Assembly: GCA_003170375.1 (NCBI GenBank)
Contig: PMZN01000036.1
Span: 1,015-8,132 of the forward strand
Reading direction: 5' to 3'
Origin: Acidimicrobiaceae bacterium
Lineage (GTDB): Bacteria > Actinomycetota > Acidimicrobiia > Acidimicrobiales > Bog-793
Length of the DNA stretch: 7,118 bases
Below are positions 6,139-7,118 of the stretch, piece after piece (the stretch's first letter is position 1; each line of letters starts with the position of its first letter). The position numbers were made by a program, and so were the translations under genes. The notes beneath the pieces are model-generated. The model searched no databases, was not told the DNA's origin, and was given only the letters and a program-made list of their open reading frames with translations.

Positions 6139-6875
6139 GGCGTTCACCCGAAGAGATCGCGAAGATGCGCCGAGCCGGCAAGGTGGTCGCCGAGATGCTC
6201 TCCGAGACGCGGCTCAAGATCAAGCCGGGCGTGACGACAGCCGACCTCGACCGAGTCGCTAGGGAAGTGCTCGAGCGCCGCGGCGCGAGGTCGAATTTCC
6301 TTGGGTACCACGGCTTTCCCGCCGTGATCTGCACGTCGCCGAACAACATGATCGTGCACGGCATCCCGGGCGCCCGTGTGCTCGAGGAAGGCGATGTGAT
6401 CTCGATCGACTGCGGAGCGATCATCGAGGGATACCACGGCGATGCCGCATACACCGCCCCGGTCGGCGAGATCTCGGCAGCGGCCGCGCGGCTGCTGGAG
6501 GTGACCGAAAGGAGCTTGTGGGCAGGGATCGACCAGCTCCGCGACGGTAACCGTCTTCATGACGTCGGGAGGGCGGTGCAGGACTTGGCCGAGGCCGCGG
6601 GCTACTCGGTCGTGCGAAAGTACGTCGGGCACGCCATCGGCACCGCGATGCACGAAGACCCACAAGTGCCGAACTACTGGCCCGGGACGCCAGGTCCGAG
6701 GATAAAGGTCGGCAACGTCTTCGCGATCGAGCCGATGGTCAACATCGGCACCCCCGACACCATCGAGCTCGAAGACGGCTGGAGCGTCGTGACAGCGGAC
6801 GGGAGCCTCTCCGCGCACTTCGAGCACACTATTGCCGTCACCGAAGACGGTCCGGAGGTGCTTACGCAGGCCTGA
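6135..6875 (+). CDS. map: Methionine aminopeptidase, type I
   Basis: This enzyme removes the N-terminal Met from nascent proteins after deformylation, near the ribosomal exit. The 246-residue protein has the pita-bread metallopeptidase layout with all five metal ligands: Asp92 (SIDCGA), Asp103 (YHGDAAY), His166 (VGHAIGTAMHEDP), Glu199 (AIEPMV) and Glu230 (FEHTIAVTEDG). Active-site His75 (VHGIPG) and His173 are also present. Each ligand is offset by exactly five from the E. coli enzyme (97, 108, 171, 204, 235). There is no N-terminal SH3-binding or zinc-finger extension, so it is the short, class-Ia-like form. The GTG start overlaps the adk stop by four bases. Its own Shine-Dalgarno is weak, so coupling is likely. 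A 169-base gap follows. Confidence 0.98.
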   Translation: MRRSPEEIAKMRRAGKVVAEMLSETRLKIKPGVTTADLDRVAREVLERRGARSNFLGYHGFPAVICTSPNNMIVHGIPGARVLEEGDVISIDCGAIIEGYHGDAAYTAPVGEISAAAARLLEVTERSLWAGIDQLRDGNRLHDVGRAVQDLAEAAGYSVVRKYVGHAIGTAMHEDPQVPNYWPGTPGPRIKVGNVFAIEPMVNIGTPDTIELEDGWSVVTADGSLSAHFEHTIAVTEDGPEVLTQA

Positions 6876-6923
6876 GCGGCTATCATGGTCCCGCCTCGGG
6901 TCCAGTGGCCGGCGGCTATGGTC
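6876..6923 (+). promoter_or_regulatory. Imperfect direct repeat with two -10-like hexamers in the map-infA spacer
   Basis: GCGGCTATCATGGTC at 6876-6890 is repeated at 6912-6923 as GCGGCTATGGTC, differing by a three-base TCA. Each copy holds a TANNNT hexamer, TATCAT at 6881-6886 and TATGGT at 6917-6922, which resemble actinobacterial -10 boxes. I could not see a convincing -35 at 16-18 bases upstream of either. An infA promoter here is plausible given the long gap, but unproven; the repeat might also be an operator-like site or chance. Confidence 0.3.
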
Positions 6924-6989
6924 TCTTGCGCCACGAGTCGGTGGACAGTACGCGGCACCCATGCGAGGACCCGTCGCAAAGATCTACTG

Positions 6990-7010
6990 ACCGGCGGTTG
7001 TCGCGTCGGT
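6990..7010 (+). other. Possible hairpin in the infA leader
   Basis: ACCGGCG at 6990-6996 can pair with CGC (7002-7004) and CGGT (7007-7010), with a five-base loop GTTGT and a two-base bulge GT. Only three T follow, so it is a poor intrinsic terminator. It could partially attenuate read-through from map or shape the infA leader, but the evidence is weak. Confidence 0.25.
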
Positions 7011-7033
7011 TTCATAGAAGTCGGATTAGTTGT

Positions 7034-7039
7034 AGGAGG
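7034..7039 (+). promoter_or_regulatory. Shine-Dalgarno for infA
   Basis: AGGAGG at 7034-7039 is a full consensus site. The next in-frame candidate start is CTG at 7045, five bases downstream. No ATG, GTG or TTG in the infA frame is at suitable spacing, so this site decides the start. Confidence 0.75.
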
Positions 7040-7044
7040 TTGTC

Positions 7045-7118
7045 CTGCCCAAGCCCAAAGAAGATGCGATCGTGCTGGAAGGAACGGTTGTCGAGCCGCT
7101 CCCGAACGCCATGTTCCG
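7045..7118 (+). CDS. infA: Translation initiation factor IF-1, N-terminal part, apparent CTG start
   Basis: IF-1 binds the 30S A site and helps IF-2 and IF-3 select the initiator tRNA and start codon. Twenty-four full codons are visible, reading (M)PKPKEDAIVLEGTVVEPLPN and then AMF before the window edge; the last two bases fit an Arg codon. This matches the start of the IF-1 OB fold (E. coli: EGTV-like beta strand followed by LPNTMFRV). The frame is closed upstream by TAG at 7033-7035, and the only start-like codon at proper spacing from AGGAGG is CTG at 7045. This would make the protein two residues longer at the N-terminus than the E. coli one. The next in-frame GTG (7072) would delete the first nine residues and lacks a Shine-Dalgarno. 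Gene identity is solid, the start less so. Confidence 0.9.
   Translation, partial: MPKPKEDAIVLEGTVVEPLPNAMF

Noticed and set aside
4819..6147. Long minus-strand open frame of 442 codons opposite secY and adk
   Set aside because: It overlaps two certain genes. The product is full of Asp/Glu/Arg/Val repeats with no recognisable domain, consistent with a codon-bias shadow.
6890..6915. CCCG-CCT-CGGG and CCGCC/GGCGG pairings after map as a terminator
   Set aside because: Stems of four or five bases, with no T-tract, do not make a credible intrinsic terminator.
1..7118. Mobile element, CRISPR, tRNA, toxin or other accessory system
   Set aside because: Conserved housekeeping genes in the standard order fill the window. 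The only gene-free stretches are 72 and 169 bases, and neither shows repeats with spacers, terminal inverted repeats or a cloverleaf.

Overview
The window is a contiguous, single-strand (+) piece of a bacterial ribosomal-protein operon: the spc operon plus the start of the next segment. The order is 3' tail of rpsQ, rplN, rplX, rplE, rpsN (zinc form), rpsH, rplF, rplR, rpsE, rpmD, rplO, secY, adk, map and the 5' part of infA. Every call rests on recognisable family motifs and on the conserved gene order. Nothing in the window is a mobile element, CRISPR array or RNA gene, and I found no undescribed system.

Organism: the DNA is clearly G+C-rich (not counted; strong G/C bias at third positions). 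GTG starts are frequent (rplN, rplX, rplE, rpmD, adk, map). S14 is the short four-cysteine form, L24 carries a four-cysteine zinc ribbon, and adenylate kinase has a four-cysteine LID. The secY-adk-map-infA order is typical of Gram-positive phyla. Together these suggest a high-G+C actinobacterium, perhaps an Acidimicrobiia-like lineage; the class-level guess is inference and unsure.

Layout: from the left edge to 4077 the genes are packed tightly. Junctions are GTGA, TGATG or ATGA overlaps, directly abutting stop/start pairs, or gaps of at most 18 nt, which suggests one transcript with translational coupling. The first larger gap (72 nt, 4078-4149) lies before secY. It holds two small potential hairpins and a strong Shine-Dalgarno. 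secY, adk and map are again abutting or overlapping. The second gap (169 nt, 6876-7044) separates map from infA. It contains an imperfect direct repeat with two -10-like hexamers and a weak hairpin, and is the most likely place for an extra promoter or a partial transcription stop.

How the genes work together: the ribosomal proteins build both subunits (L14, L24, L5, L6, L18, L30, L15 in 50S; S14, S8, S5 and S17 in 30S). SecY is the core of the protein-export channel that ribosomes dock on. Adenylate kinase balances adenine nucleotides. Methionine aminopeptidase trims the starting Met of new proteins, and IF-1 helps start translation.

The most noteworthy detail is that infA has no ATG, GTG or TTG at its expected 5' end. 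The reading frame and a well-placed AGGAGG point to a CTG start at 7045.
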